DNA from: Hyphomicrobiales bacterium
GTDB taxonomy: Bacteria; Pseudomonadota; Alphaproteobacteria; Rhizobiales; Rhizobiaceae
Direction: 5' to 3'
Assembly: GCA_017305935.1 (NCBI GenBank)
Contig: JAFKJU010000009.1
Coordinates: 1 to 64,000 of the forward strand
DNA: 64,000 bases
The notes under the pieces were generated by a model. The model saw only the letters and a program-made list of their open reading frames with translations, searched no databases and was not told the DNA's origin. The position numbers and the translations under genes were made by a program. Every line of letters begins with the position of its first letter. The first letter of the stretch is position 1. This document shows positions 33,596-43,697 of this stretch, piece after piece.

Positions 33596-34480
33596 TCAAG
33601 CGACGGCGTGGTTCGCCATGCGCTCCAGCGCCTTGACGAGACCTGAGTGGTCGAGACCGGCTTCGCCATGGGCGGCGCACTGGTTGAACAGTTCCTGGGT
33701 CGAGGCCGTGTTGGGCAGCGCGACGCCGATGGCCTTGGCGCCCTGCAGCGCGAGGTTCAGATCCTTCTGGTGCAGCGAGATGCGGAAGCCGGGATCGAAG
33801 GTGCGCTTGACCATGCGCTCGCCATGCACTTCGAGGATGCGCGACGAGGCGAAGCCGCCCATCAGCGCCGCCCGGACGCGGGCCGGATCGGCTCCGGCTT
33901 TCGACGCGAAGACGAGGGCTTCGGACACCGCCTCGATGGTCAGCGCCACGATGATCTGGTTGGCGACCTTGGTCACCTGCCCGTCGCCGCAATCGCCGAC
34001 CAGCGTGATGTTCTTGCCCATCAGCTGGAACAGCGGCAGCGCCCGGTCGAAGCTTTCCTGCGAACCGCCGGCCATGATCGACAGCGAGGCGTTCTTCGCC
34101 CCGACTTCGCCGCCCGATACCGGGGCGTCGACATATTCGGCGCCGGTCGCCCGCACCTTCTTGGCGAATTCCTTGGTCTCGATCGGCGAGATCGAGCTCA
34201 TGTCGATGACCAGCTTGCCGGCGGAAAGGCCCTTGGCGACGCCGTTTTCAGAAAACAGCACATCCTGCACCTGCGGCGTATCCGGCAGCATCAGGATGAT
34301 GGTCTCGGCGGCCTCGGCCACCGCCTTCGGCGTATCGATGACCTGGAGGCCGCCCTCCACCAGCTCCCGGCGCGGCGCGGTCGAGTGTTTCGAGGTGATG
34401 ACGGTGTGGCCGGCCTGTTGCAGATGGCGGGCCATGGGGGCGCCCATGATGCCGAGGCCGATGAATCCGATGTTTGCCAT
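33596..34480 (-). CDS. glxR: 2-hydroxy-3-oxopropionate (tartronate semialdehyde) reductase
   Basis: This 294-residue beta-hydroxyacid dehydrogenase reduces tartronate semialdehyde to D-glycerate with NAD(P)H. Motifs are the Rossmann GFIGLGIMGAPMARHL, the substrate loop YVDAPVSGGEVGAKNASL and the catalytic Lys in GQVTKVANQIIVA, followed by FRISLHQKDLNLAL. All are intact. The ATG at 34480 gives the standard N-terminus (MANIGFIGLG). Thirty-five bases separate it from hyi, so the two are co-transcribed behind gcl. Confidence 0.94.
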   Translation of the reverse strand: MANIGFIGLGIMGAPMARHLQQAGHTVITSKHSTAPRRELVEGGLQVIDTPKAVAEAAETIILMLPDTPQVQDVLFSENGVAKGLSAGKLVIDMSSISPIETKEFAKKVRATGAEYVDAPVSGGEVGAKNASLSIMAGGSQESFDRALPLFQLMGKNITLVGDCGDGQVTKVANQIIVALTIEAVSEALVFASKAGADPARVRAALMGGFASSRILEVHGERMVKRTFDPGFRISLHQKDLNLALQGAKAIGVALPNTASTQELFNQCAAHGEAGLDHSGLVKALERMANHAVA

Positions 34481-34515
34481 GTTCTGTCTCCCGATCTTGT
34501 AACGATGCGTCCGGT

Positions 34516-35295
<780 letters not shown>

Positions 35296-35316
35296 TTTTG
35301 TTCTCCTGATATTGAC

Positions 35317-35360
35317 GCATTTCCGGACGGAAAACCGCTTCACACTTTTCTTGGAAATGC
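35317..35360. repeat. 44-bp intergenic palindrome, copy 3
   Basis: GCATTTCC (35317-35324) and GGAAATGC (35353-35360) flank GGACGGAAAACCGCTTC. The element nearly fills the gap between gcl and hyi and would be transcribed, possibly modulating downstream expression. It shares almost its full length with copy 2. Confidence 0.82.
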
Positions 35361-35366
35361 TTTTCC

Positions 35367-37154
35367 TCAGTCCAGCAGGGCGGCCAGCGTCGCGGTCGGG
35401 GCGTCCTCGCCGCGTTCGGCCAGTTCCTCGAATTCGACGACGGCATCGATATCGGCGCCCATGGCGATGTTGGTGACCCGTTCGAGGATGAATTCGATGA
35501 CCACGGGAACCTGGTGCTCCCGCATCAGATTCTGCGCCGTGGCGAAGGCTTCCTGGAACTCGTTGGGGCTGCGCACCCTGATCGCCTTGCAGCCGAGGCC
35601 TTCGGCGACCGCGACATGGTCGACGCCGTAGCCGGCTTCGGAATCGGCGGTGGCATTGATGTTGTCGAAGCCGAGCGAGACCTCGAAATCCATGTTGAAG
35701 CCGCGCTGCGCCTGGCGGATGAGGCCGAGATAGGAATTGTTCACGACCACATGCAGGTAGGGCAGCTTGTGCTGGGCGCCGACCGCCAGTTCCTCGATCA
35801 GGAACTGGAAGTCGTAGTCGCCCGAAAGCGCGACGATCGGCCGGTCCGGATCGGCGGCGCGCACCCCAAGGGCTGCCGGCAGCGTCCAGCCGAGCGGGCC
35901 GGCCTGGCCGCAATTGATCCAGTTGCGGGGCTTGTAGACATGCAGGAACTGCGCGCCGGCGATCTGGCTGAGCCCGATGGTCGAGACGTAGCAGGTATCG
36001 CGCGAAAACGCTTTGTTCATCTCCTCATAGACGCGTTGCGGCTTCAGCGGCGTCTGGTCGAAATGGGTCTTGCGCAGCATGGTGCGCTTGCGGGCGCGGC
36101 ATTCCTCGCGCCAGGACGACCAGTCGCGCAGCCGGCCTTCAACCTTCCATTCGGTGGCGACGTCGAGGAACAGCTTCAATGCGGCGCCCGCATCGGAAAC
36201 CACGCCGAAATCGGGGGCGAAGACGCGGCCGATCTGGGTCGGCTCGATATCGACATGCACGAACTTGCGCCCCTGCGTATAGGTCGCGACATTGCCGGTG
36301 TGGCGATTGGCCCAGCGATTGCCGATGCCGAGGACGAAATCCGAAGCCAGCATCGTCGCATTGCCGTAGCGGTGCGAGGTCTGCAAGCCGCACATGCCGG
36401 CCATCAGCGGGTGGTCGTCGGGGATCGTGCCCCAGCCCATCAGCGTCGGCACGACCGGAACGCCGGTGATCTCGGCGAATTCGACCAGCAGGTCGGAGGC
36501 ATCGGCATTGATGATGCCGCCGCCGGCGACGATCAGCGGCCGTTCCGCCTCGTTGAGCATGGCCAGCGCCTTCTCGGCCTGGGCGCGGGTGGCGGCCGGC
36601 TTGTAGACGCCGAGCGAGGCATAGGTATCGATATCGAATTCGATTTCGGCGAGCTGGACGTCGATCGGCAGGTCGATCAGCACCGGGCCCGGACGGCCGG
36701 AGCGCATGGTGTGGAACGCCTTCTGGAAAACGAAAGGCACCAGCGCCGGCTCCATGACCGTGACCGCACATTTGGTGACCGGGGCCGCAATTTTCGCAAT
36801 ATCGACGGCCTGGAAATCTTCCTTGTCGAGGCGGGCGCGCGGCGCCTGGCCGGTGATGCACAGGATGGGAATAGAATCCGCCGAGGCCGAATAGAGGCCG
36901 GTGATCATGTCGGTGCCGGCAGGGCCGGATGTGCCGATGCACAGGCCGATATTGCCGGCCTTCGCCCGGGTGTAACCCTCGGCCATATGGCTGGCGCCTT
37001 CGACATGGCGGGCCAGCACATGGCGGATCGAACCGCGCGCCTTCATCGCCGAATAGAGGGGATTGATCGCAGCGCCGGGAACGCCGAAGGCGCAGGCAAT
37101 GCCTTCCTTCTCCAGAACCAGCACGGCCGCATCGACAGCACGCATTTTCGCCAT
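35367..37154 (-). CDS. gcl: Glyoxylate carboligase (tartronate-semialdehyde synthase)
   Basis: This 595-residue ThDP enzyme condenses two glyoxylate molecules to tartronate semialdehyde and CO2. It has the acetolactate-synthase layout: an N-terminal pyrimidine domain starting [18 protein letters not shown] with [14 protein letters not shown], where Val replaces the usual ThDP glutamate as is typical for Gcl, a middle domain, and the ThDP-binding [17 protein letters not shown]...[10 protein letters not shown]. The ATG at 37154 has GGAGGAA eight bases upstream. It leads gcl-hyi-glxR and is divergent from an IclR regulator. The glyoxylate probably comes from the purine genes nearby. Confidence 0.95.
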   Translation of the reverse strand: MAKMRAVDAAVLVLEKEGIACAFGVPGAAINPLYSAMKARGSIRHVLARHVEGASHMAEGYTRAKAGNIGLCIGTSGPAGTDMITGLYSASADSIPILCITGQAPRARLDKEDFQAVDIAKIAAPVTKCAVTVMEPALVPFVFQKAFHTMRSGRPGPVLIDLPIDVQLAEIEFDIDTYASLGVYKPAATRAQAEKALAMLNEAERPLIVAGGGIINADASDLLVEFAEITGVPVVPTLMGWGTIPDDHPLMAGMCGLQTSHRYGNATMLASDFVLGIGNRWANRHTGNVATYTQGRKFVHVDIEPTQIGRVFAPDFGVVSDAGAALKLFLDVATEWKVEGRLRDWSSWREECRARKRTMLRKTHFDQTPLKPQRVYEEMNKAFSRDTCYVSTIGLSQIAGAQFLHVYKPRNWINCGQAGPLGWTLPAALGVRAADPDRPIVALSGDYDFQFLIEELAVGAQHKLPYLHVVVNNSYLGLIRQAQRGFNMDFEVSLGFDNINATADSEAGYGVDHVAVAEGLGCKAIRVRSPNEFQEAFATAQNLMREHQVPVVIEFILERVTNIAMGADIDAVVEFEELAERGEDAPTATLAALLD

Positions 37155-37217
37155 TGGGGTTTCCTCCGTCTCTTCACAGGCAGGGTAGCGCATCGGCGGG
37201 GGCGCGCAATCTAAAAA

Positions 37218-37244
37218 TGGAAATCAATCTCATCATATGGAAAT
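37218..37244. promoter_or_regulatory. Repeated TGGAAAT sites between gcl and the IclR gene
   Basis: TGGAAAT occurs at 37218-37224 and again at 37238-37244, exactly 20 bp (about two helical turns) apart, in an otherwise AT-rich stretch; TGGAACA follows at 37263. IclR-type regulators are known to use TGGAAA-based sites, so these may bind the divergent IclR protein. Confidence 0.5.
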
Positions 37245-37318
37245 AAACATTTTCAACAAAACTGGAACAATCGATGCAGGGCGGCTATGAGAGACTCACG
37301 AAAAAGGAAGAGGCAGGC

Positions 37319-38146
37319 ATGGCCGGGCGGCAGGAAACGACGAGGGGCAAACCGGGGCGCAAGGCCGGCGAGAACGCCGCGCCCTCTTCCGTTCAGGTGC
37401 TGGACCGCAGCCTGAAGCTGCTGGAGCTGGTGGCCGGCGCCGATGGCGCGGGGCTGACCGACCTCGCCGACCAGTCCGGCATGGCGCCGTCGACCGTCCA
37501 CCGGCTGCTGACGTCGCTGGCCGGCCACGGCATGGTGACCCATGACGCCGAGACCGGCGCCTGGACCATCGGCGTCAAGGCCTTCGAGATCGGCACCGCT
37601 TACCTGCGTTTCCGCAAGCTCGGCACGATCAGCCGGCCATTTCTCAAGCAATTGATGGAGGGTTGCGGCGAGACCGCCAATATCGCCATCGAGGACGACG
37701 GCGACGTGGTGTTCATCTCGCAGGTGGAAAGCCATGCGCCGATGCGCGCCTTCTTCCGCCCCGGAAGGCGCGGGCCGATCCATGCGTCGGGCATCGGCAA
37801 GGCGATCCTCTCGACCTGGACGGATGCCCGCATCGCGGCGCTACTGGCCGGCCGCAGCCTGCAGCATTTCACCGACAAGACCCGCGACAGCCTGCCCCTG
37901 CTGCTCGACGACATCGCCGGCATCCGCGCCCGCGGCTGGTCGATCGACGACGAGGAGCACACGCTCGGCATGCGCTGCGTCGCCGCCCCCATCTTCGACG
38001 AATATGGCGAGGCGGTCGCCGGCATCTCCGTCTCCGGCCCGGCCGTGCGCCTGCCGGACGAGAAGGTGGACGCGCTCGGACCCATCGTGGTGAAGGCAGC
38101 GGCGGGGCTGACCAAGGCGATGGGCGGGCGTGTGGCCGGCGCTTGA
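37319..38146 (+). CDS. IclR-family regulator of the glyoxylate genes
   Basis: This 275-residue regulator has an N-terminal winged helix (VQVLDRSLKLLELVAGADGAGLTDLADQSGMAPSTVHRLLTSLAGHGMV) and a C-terminal IclR effector domain with RGPIHASGIGKAILS and GMRCVAAPIFDEYGEAVAGISVSGP. The basic N-terminal tail (GRQETTRGKPGRK) is usual. The ATG at 37319 has AAGGAAG ten bases upstream; an upstream in-frame ATG at 37274 is less likely. It is divergent from gcl. By position and family it resembles AllR, which answers to glyoxylate and allantoin, but that role is inference. Confidence 0.88.
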   Translation: MAGRQETTRGKPGRKAGENAAPSSVQVLDRSLKLLELVAGADGAGLTDLADQSGMAPSTVHRLLTSLAGHGMVTHDAETGAWTIGVKAFEIGTAYLRFRKLGTISRPFLKQLMEGCGETANIAIEDDGDVVFISQVESHAPMRAFFRPGRRGPIHASGIGKAILSTWTDARIAALLAGRSLQHFTDKTRDSLPLLLDDIAGIRARGWSIDDEEHTLGMRCVAAPIFDEYGEAVAGISVSGPAVRLPDEKVDALGPIVVKAAAGLTKAMGGRVAGA

Positions 38147-38201
38147 CTTTGTGCGTTCGGGGGGCAGTTCCTACGGCAGACCTCAGAAAAAGGAACTGCC
38201 G

Positions 38202-38489
38202 ATGATCCGCCTTGCCATCGCCGCCGCAGGCTTCGCCTTTCTCGCCGCAAGCCCGGCTTTCGCAAAGCTCCCGCTGCTCAACGCCACCTGCCCCGGCAAG
38301 ATCGAGGTGCATGCCGATGAAGGCGGGCCAATCTATATCAATGGCAAGGAAGCCAAGCTGCGTGTCGTCAACGACAATTATTACGAGGCCAGGAACAGCA
38401 AGGTGACGATTTCGCTGAGCATCAATCCCGACGGCTCCGCCGCCGTCTCCTATACCGGACACGGCGGCGCGAACGGCACCGTCAAGTAA
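38202..38489 (+). CDS. Small secreted protein of unknown function
   Basis: This 95-residue protein has a clear Sec signal peptide (MIRLAIAAAGFAFLAASPAFA) with cleavage after AFA, so it should be periplasmic. The mature part is short, with LLNATCPGKIEVHADEGGPIYINGKEAKLRVVNDNYYEARNSKVTISLSINPDG and one cysteine. It looks like a compact beta-rich domain, and the end mentions no catalytic motif. AAAAAGGAA precedes the ATG. Its stop codon directly touches the guaD stop on the other strand (38489/38490), leaving no room for a terminator. Small proteins of this kind with a Gly-Gly-x-Ile-Tyr-Ile-Asn-Gly core recur in rhizobia, but I know no function. Confidence 0.7.
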   Translation: MIRLAIAAAGFAFLAASPAFAKLPLLNATCPGKIEVHADEGGPIYINGKEAKLRVVNDNYYEARNSKVTISLSINPDGSAAVSYTGHGGANGTVK

Positions 38490-39833
38490 TCAGACGGTTT
38501 CGAGCAACCGGCTGGCCGCCGCCTGGCGCTTGGTGGCCTTGGTCTTCATCGGCTTGCCGGCGACGTAGACTTCGGCGATGCAGCGATCGTCGCCCATGGT
38601 CTGGAGGATGAAGAGTTCCTCGGCCAGCGTCGTCGCGGTGCGCATGCGGTATTCCATCGCCGATTTGCCGCTGGAGTCCAGCACGACGATATCGGCATCG
38701 GCGCCGTCATGCAGCGAGCCGATCCGGTCTTCCAGCTTGAGCGCCCGGGCGTTGCCGAGGGTCATGCGGTAGAAGGAGTTGAACGGCGTCAGCTTCTGGC
38801 CGCGCAGGTGCAGCACCTTGTAGGCCTCGTCCATGGTCTCCAGCATCGAAAAACTGGTGCCGGCCCCGACATCGGTCGCCACCGACCAGCGCGCGCCGGC
38901 CGCATCGAAACGGTCGCGGTCGAACAGGCCGGAGCCGAGGAACAGGTTCGAGGTCGGGCAGAAGACGCCGACGGAACCGGTTTCGGCCAGCACCGAGATT
39001 TCGCGGTCGCTGAGATGGATGCAATGGCCGAGCAGCATGCGCTCGTTCAGCAGGCCGTAACGGGCATAGATGTCGGTGTAATCCTTCGCTTCCGGGTAAA
39101 GCGAGGTGGCGAAGGCGATCTCGTCGCGGTTTTCGGAAAGATGCGTCTGCACGTAGCAATCGGGATGCTCCGACACCAGCGCCCCGGCCATCGCCATCTG
39201 CTCCGGCGTCGAGGTGATGGCGAAGCGCGGGCTGATCGCATAATGGGCGCGGCCGCGGCCATGCCATTTTTCGATCAGCGCCCTGGTCTCGTCATAGCCC
39301 TGCTGCGGCGTGTCGGTGAGCGCGTCGGGCGCATTGCGGTCCATCATCACCTTGCCGCCGATCATGCGCATGCCGCGCGTTTCGGCCGCCGCAAAATAGG
39401 CGTCGACGCTTGTCGGATGCACCGAGCAATAGGCGACGGCGGTGGTGGTGCCGTTGGAAATCAGCTCGTCCATGAAGCGTTCGGCCACAGCGGCCGCATG
39501 GGCGGCGCGGGCGAATTTCTGCTCCTCGACGAAGATATAGGTGTTCAGCCATTCGAGAAGCTGGGCGCCATAGGAGGCGATGGCCTGCGTCTGCGGAAAA
39601 TGCAGATGCGTGTCGATGAAGCCCGGCAGGATCAGATGCGGGCGATGGTCGGCGGTCTCGGCATCGGCGCCGGCCTTCGTCTGGAGATCGGCATAGTCGC
39701 CGGTCGCCACCACCTTGCCGTCGCGGACCAGCACCGCGCCGTCCTCGATATAGCGATAGGACGCGGCGTCATCGATCCCCTGCGGCTCGGCAAGGAAGGT
39801 CAGCACACGGCCGCGGATCAGGAGCGTGTTCAT
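38490..39833 (-). CDS. guaD: Guanine deaminase
   Basis: This 447-residue zinc amidohydrolase converts guanine to xanthine. Motifs are the metal site LPGFIDTHLHFPQ, the guanine-deaminase stretch WLNTYIFVEEQKF, the later His in VQTHLSENRDEI and HCIHLSDRE, and the Asp in SVATDVGAGTSFSML. Its length is normal. The ATG overlaps the puuD stop by four bases (ATGA), so guaD is coupled to the urate oxidase gene. It supplies xanthine to the xdhABC product. Confidence 0.94.
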   Translation of the reverse strand: MNTLLIRGRVLTFLAEPQGIDDAASYRYIEDGAVLVRDGKVVATGDYADLQTKAGADAETADHRPHLILPGFIDTHLHFPQTQAIASYGAQLLEWLNTYIFVEEQKFARAAHAAAVAERFMDELISNGTTTAVAYCSVHPTSVDAYFAAAETRGMRMIGGKVMMDRNAPDALTDTPQQGYDETRALIEKWHGRGRAHYAISPRFAITSTPEQMAMAGALVSEHPDCYVQTHLSENRDEIAFATSLYPEAKDYTDIYARYGLLNERMLLGHCIHLSDREISVLAETGSVGVFCPTSNLFLGSGLFDRDRFDAAGARWSVATDVGAGTSFSMLETMDEAYKVLHLRGQKLTPFNSFYRMTLGNARALKLEDRIGSLHDGADADIVVLDSSGKSAMEYRMRTATTLAEELFILQTMGDDRCIAEVYVAGKPMKTKATKRQAAASRLLETV

Positions 39834-41071
39834 TCGGTCTTGCCTCCGCTGACGGCGCTTTCATACCAGGCGACCAGCAGGCGGCGCTCGTCGCCGGAGA
39901 TCTGGGTGACGTTGGCGGGCGGCATGGCGTGGCTGCGGCCGGCCTGCAGGTAGATTTCGCGGGCATGGGCGGCGATGTCGCCGTCCGTTTCCAGCGTCAC
40001 GCCCTTGGGCGGAACGACGATCCCTTCCCAGCCGGGCTCCCTGGCATGGCACATGGAACAGCGCCCGAGAATGGTGTCGCGCACCTGGGGAAAGGCCTGC
40101 GCCGTCACGAAGGGCTGCTGCGCCGCCGAGATTTTCGCCTCCGCCGTTTCGCCGCTCAGAATCTTCGGCACGGTCGAGAGCCACATGATGACGATGAACA
40201 GCAGCACGGTCGCCAGCCACGTCCAGGTGGGGTTGCCGGCATCGGCATGGCGGGTGTTGAAGTAATGGCGGATGGTGACGCCCATCAGGAAGACCAGCGA
40301 GGCGATGATCCAGTTGTACTGCGTGCCGAAGGCCAGCGGATAGTGGTTCGACAGCATCAGGAACAGCACGGGCAGCGTCAGGTAGTTGTTGTGTGTCGAG
40401 CGCTGCTTGGCGATCTTGCCGTATTTCGGATCGGGCGTGCGGCCGGCGATCAGGTCGGCGACGACGATGCGCTGGTTCGGCATGATGATGAAGAACACGT
40501 TGGCCGACATGATCGTGGCGGTGAACGCGCCGAGATGCAGGAAGGCGGCGCGGCCGGTGAACAGCTGCGTATAGCCCCATGCGACGGCGACGAGGATGAA
40601 ATACAGGGCCACCATCAGCCGGGTATTGTCATTGCCGAAAGACGACTTGCAGATCAGGTTGTAGACGATCCACCCGAAGGCGAGCGAACCCAGCGAAATG
40701 GCGATGGCCACCGGCTTGGTGACGTCGAGCACGTTCGGATCGATCAGGAACAGGTCGGCGCCGGCATAATAGACGAGGCACAGCATGCCGAAGCCGGAGA
40801 GCCAGGTGACGTAGCTTTCCCATTTGAACCAGACGAGATGCTCCGGCATGTTGGCCGGCGCCACCAGGTATTTCTGGATATGGTAGAAACCGCCGCCATG
40901 CACCTGCCATTCCTCGCCATGGGCGCCGGGCGGCAGGCCGGGATGTTTCTTCAGGCCGAGATCGAGCGCGACGAAATAGAACGACGAGCCGATCCAGGCG
41001 ATCGCCGTGATGACGTGCAACCAGCGGACGGCGAATGTCAGCCAGTCCCAGGCAATGGCGTATTCATACAT
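39830..41071 (-). CDS. puuD: Membrane urate oxidase with cytochrome c domain
   Basis: This 413-residue integral membrane protein is PuuD, which oxidises urate to 5-hydroxyisourate using a cytochrome domain instead of the soluble cofactor-free uricase. It has about eight or nine membrane segments (opening MYEYAIAWDWLTFAVRWLHV) in the N-terminal part. A periplasmic C-terminal c-type haem domain carries CSMCH at about residues 338-342 and a possible axial Met at 383 (HAMPPANVT). It is divergent from a LysR regulator and first of a puuD-guaD operon. Electrons probably pass to a cytochrome c oxidase chain. Its start at 41071 follows AGGTCCCC-like sequence only loosely. Confidence 0.92.
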   Translation of the reverse strand: MYEYAIAWDWLTFAVRWLHVITAIAWIGSSFYFVALDLGLKKHPGLPPGAHGEEWQVHGGGFYHIQKYLVAPANMPEHLVWFKWESYVTWLSGFGMLCLVYYAGADLFLIDPNVLDVTKPVAIAISLGSLAFGWIVYNLICKSSFGNDNTRLMVALYFILVAVAWGYTQLFTGRAAFLHLGAFTATIMSANVFFIIMPNQRIVVADLIAGRTPDPKYGKIAKQRSTHNNYLTLPVLFLMLSNHYPLAFGTQYNWIIASLVFLMGVTIRHYFNTRHADAGNPTWTWLATVLLFIVIMWLSTVPKILSGETAEAKISAAQQPFVTAQAFPQVRDTILGRCSMCHAREPGWEGIVVPPKGVTLETDGDIAAHAREIYLQAGRSHAMPPANVTQISGDERRLLVAWYESAVSGGKTE

Positions 41072-41210
41072 AGGGGACCTCCCAGTCTTCGAAGATCCGT
41101 CTTGCCATCGCGCGATTTTCTTAGAAATCCCTCGCTATCACCAACACTTTCAAAAAAATCTTTAAGATCGCGCCCCCTGTGATCCGCATACCGATGTGGT
41201 AGAAGGGGCC

Positions 41211-42167
41211 ATGTCCTATCTCGATAATGTCCGCGTCTTCGTTCGCGTGGTCGAACTCGGTACGCTTTCGGCGGCGGGCCGCGATCAGCGCGTCACGCCG
41301 GCGGTCGCCAGCAACCGCATCAAGGAACTGGAGCGCCATTTGGGCGTGCGGCTTTTCAACCGCACGACGCGAAAGCTTTCGCCGACCGAGCACGGCAGGG
41401 TATTCTACGAGGGCGCGGTCAAGATCATCGAGGCGGTGAACGAGGCCGAGGCCGCCATCGCCGACCTGTCGCGCAACCCCAAGGGGTCGTTGAGGATCAC
41501 CGCGCCGCTCGGCATCGGCCGGCGGCTGATCGCCTCTGGCATCCCGGAATTCCACGACAAATATCCGGATATCGAGGTGCGCGTGCGCCTCTCCGACCAC
41601 AATGTCGACATCCTCGCCGAGGGCGTCGACGTCGCCTTCAAGCTCGGCGTGCTCGAAGATTCCAATCTGCGCATGCGCGGAATCCTGAATTGCGAACGCG
41701 TCCTCTGCGCCGCCCCGGCCTATCTGGCGCGGCGCGGCATCCCGGCCAATCCCGATGCGCTGATTTCGGAGAAATACGACTGTCTGCTGCTGCGCTACCC
41801 CGGCTCCAAGGAATATTACTGGACGCTGATGACGGCGGAAGGCCCGCGCAAATTCGAGATCGGCGGCCCCTATGACAGCGACGACGGCGACGTGCTCACC
41901 CAATGGGCGCTGGAAGGCCGGGGCATCATCAACAAGCCGCTGTTCGAGGTCAAAGCCCATCTCGACGAGGGCCGGCTGGTGGAAATCCTCAAGGACACCC
42001 CGCCCGCCCCCGTCCAGCTCGCCGCCATCTATCCGCACAAGCGTTTCCAGGATCCGAAGGTGCGGCTGATGATCGACTTCATGTCCGAGCGCTGTCAGCG
42101 GCTGATCGGCAAGCTGCTGGCGAATACGACGGCGGAAGATGCGGAGGCGGAAGCGCAGGCGACTTGA
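41211..42167 (+). CDS. LysR-family regulator next to puuD
   Basis: This 318-residue LysR-type regulator has the N-terminal helix-turn-helix (VFVRVVELGTLSAAGRDQRVTPAVASNRIKELERHLGVRLFNRTTRKL) and a C-terminal substrate-binding domain. The sequence NPKGSLRITAPLGIGRRLIA begins the effector domain. The ATG at 41211 has AGAAGGGG five bases upstream. It is divergent from puuD-guaD across 139 bp, which holds AT-rich, weakly symmetric sequence (GATTTTCTTAGAAATC) that could be its site. It is a good candidate regulator of urate and guanine breakdown; the ligand is unknown. Confidence 0.9.
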   Translation: MSYLDNVRVFVRVVELGTLSAAGRDQRVTPAVASNRIKELERHLGVRLFNRTTRKLSPTEHGRVFYEGAVKIIEAVNEAEAAIADLSRNPKGSLRITAPLGIGRRLIASGIPEFHDKYPDIEVRVRLSDHNVDILAEGVDVAFKLGVLEDSNLRMRGILNCERVLCAAPAYLARRGIPANPDALISEKYDCLLLRYPGSKEYYWTLMTAEGPRKFEIGGPYDSDDGDVLTQWALEGRGIINKPLFEVKAHLDEGRLVEILKDTPPAPVQLAAIYPHKRFQDPKVRLMIDFMSERCQRLIGKLLANTTAEDAEAEAQAT

Positions 42168-42176
42168 ATGGAGATG

Positions 42177-42512
42177 TCACTCCGGACGGGCCTTGCTTGG
42201 GTCTTCGAAGTCGAAATCGTCGTCCAGCTCGACCCTCGGCGGACGTTCACGACCGTGGCGAATCGCAAAAATCAGAATCTCGTCCTCTAGAATTTCATAG
42301 TCGACGAGATAGGTCCCCATCACGAAGCGTAAAATGCCGGGGATGGGGAGTTCTTCATTGAACTTTCCCATCTCCGGGAAACGCCTGAGCCCCTGCCGCA
42401 AGCGCTTGAGGTCATCACTGAACTGTCGAGCCGCTCCTGGGCTTCCCGATTTCAGATAATGTGCTTCGCGCTTTACGTACTCTGCTGCCTTAGGCGAGAG
42501 CGTGACTTTCAC
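42177..42512 (-). CDS. RelE/ParE-family toxin
   Basis: This 111-residue protein matches the ParE/RelE fold: N-terminal VTLSPKAAEYVKREAHYLKS, then ARQFSDDLKRLRQGLRRFPEMGKF, a middle IPGILRFVMGTYLVDYEIL and the family pattern ILIFAIRHGRERPP. The length is slightly above the typical 95-105 owing to an acidic C-terminal tail. Its ATG overlaps the antitoxin stop (ATGA), the normal antitoxin-first order. The module is wedged between the LysR gene (convergent, 9 bp away) and xdhC. The target (gyrase for ParE or mRNA for RelE) cannot be settled here. Confidence 0.86.
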   Translation of the reverse strand: MKVTLSPKAAEYVKREAHYLKSGSPGAARQFSDDLKRLRQGLRRFPEMGKFNEELPIPGILRFVMGTYLVDYEILEDEILIFAIRHGRERPPRVELDDDFDFEDPSKARPE

Positions 42513-42769
42513 GCAGCCGCTCCCTTGACGATGGCATCGACCTCGTCGATCACATCGTCGAGATCCTGCCCCAGCCCGTTTTCGATGTCTCGCTTCGCCT
42601 GGGCGAGTTCGATGACCTCACGGCCCTCCGCCGCCAGATATGATTTGAGCGCGCGTACGAAAACCCAGCTTCTGCTGCGATTGCAAATCTTGGCGATCTC
42701 TTCGATTTCGGAGAGAACGTCCAGCGGCAGGCGCATGGTGATCGGATCTGACAATTCCCGGTCTGACAT
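42509..42769 (-). CDS. Ribbon-helix-helix antitoxin
   Basis: This 86-residue protein has an N-terminal ribbon-helix-helix DNA-binding motif (ITMRLPLDVLSEIEEIAKICNRSRSWVFVRALKSYL) and an acidic C-terminal part (GLGQDLDDVIDEVDAIV) that would wrap the toxin. The start at 42769 follows GGAGG; the open frame does not extend credibly further. A small palindrome TTGTAATACAA lies 16 bases upstream and suits autoregulation by the toxin-antitoxin complex. Together with the ParE-like gene it forms a complete type II module. Confidence 0.86.
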   Translation of the reverse strand: MSDRELSDPITMRLPLDVLSEIEEIAKICNRSRSWVFVRALKSYLAAEGREVIELAQAKRDIENGLGQDLDDVIDEVDAIVKGAAA

Positions 42770-42784
42770 CGTTTTTGCCTCCGT

Positions 42785-42795
42785 TTGTAATACAA
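42785..42795. promoter_or_regulatory. Probable toxin-antitoxin operator
   Basis: TTGTA and TACAA flank one A in a perfect 11-bp palindrome directly upstream of the antitoxin start, inside the only AT-rich stretch of this gap. It could overlap the -10 of the module's promoter. Confidence 0.45.
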
Positions 42796-42845
42796 CAAAG
42801 GTAGTTCATCGGCGGATCGACGTCAAACGCGCACGGACCGACACC

Positions 42846-43691
42846 TCACCCCCTGCCCCGCACCGCCTCCTGCGTCTGGGCGCGCCACATCAGCGCCGCG
42901 GTCATGATTTCGGCGGCGGCGAGCGTCGCGATCACCGGGGGGCGCTTGTCCTTCAGCGCCGTGGCGCCGATGGGGCAGACGAGGCGGTCGAAGAGGTCGG
43001 CGCGGCCGATTTCGCGGGTCAGCCAGTTGCGGAAGGTGGCGCGCTTGGTCTTCGAGCCGATCATGCCGACATAGGCCGCATCGGCGCGTTTGAGCGCTTC
43101 CGCCGCGATCAGGAAATCCAGCGCGTGGTCATGGGTGAGGATGACGAAGCTGCTGCCTTCGGGGGCAGCGCGCACCACCGCCTCCGGCATGGCGGTCAGG
43201 CAGGTTTCGATGCGCGGCACGGTGCAGGCGGTCAGTTCCTCCTCGCGCGTATCGACCAGCACGACCCTGAGCGGCGCCAGCGACAGCGCCATGACCAGGG
43301 CATCGCCGACATGGCCGGCGCCAAAGACATAGACATGCGGCCGCTCGGCCATGTCCCTGTCGCTGCGGGCGATGAGATCGTCGGCCAGCGCCGGATGCAT
43401 GGCGGTGAAGGACAGGCCCACGCGCCCGCCGCAGCACTGGCCGATTTCCGGCCCGAGCGGCACGGTCATCGGCTCGGCCGACAGGCCGGAACGAATGGCG
43501 CGCCGCGCCTGGTCGATCGCCATATATTCGAGCTGCCCGCCGCCGATGGTGGAAAAAATCGCCCGTTCCGACACCAGCATCCAGGCATCGGTATCGCGCG
43601 GCGTCGATCCCGCCGCGCCCGTCACCTCGACCAGGATCGCCGCCGGCTCGCGGCGCAGGAAATCCCGGATGTCTTCACGAACCGCGCTCAT
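42846..43691 (-). CDS. xdhC: Xanthine dehydrogenase accessory protein XdhC
   Basis: This 281-residue protein binds molybdenum cofactor, supports its sulfuration and inserts it into XdhB. It has the two expected domains: an N-terminal XdhC/CoxI domain (PAAILVEVTGAAGSTPRDTDAWMLVS, then TIGGGQLEYMAI, and LGPEIGQCCGGRV with the Cys pair) and a C-terminal Rossmann domain (VFGAGHVGDALVMAL, VGMIGSKTKRATF). It ends the leftward uraH-xdhA-xdhB-xdhC unit, six bases after xdhB. The length is normal. Confidence 0.93.
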   Translation of the reverse strand: MSAVREDIRDFLRREPAAILVEVTGAAGSTPRDTDAWMLVSERAIFSTIGGGQLEYMAIDQARRAIRSGLSAEPMTVPLGPEIGQCCGGRVGLSFTAMHPALADDLIARSDRDMAERPHVYVFGAGHVGDALVMALSLAPLRVVLVDTREEELTACTVPRIETCLTAMPEAVVRAAPEGSSFVILTHDHALDFLIAAEALKRADAAYVGMIGSKTKRATFRNWLTREIGRADLFDRLVCPIGATALKDKRPPVIATLAAAEIMTAALMWRAQTQEAVRGRG

Positions 43692-43697
43692 CGCAGC

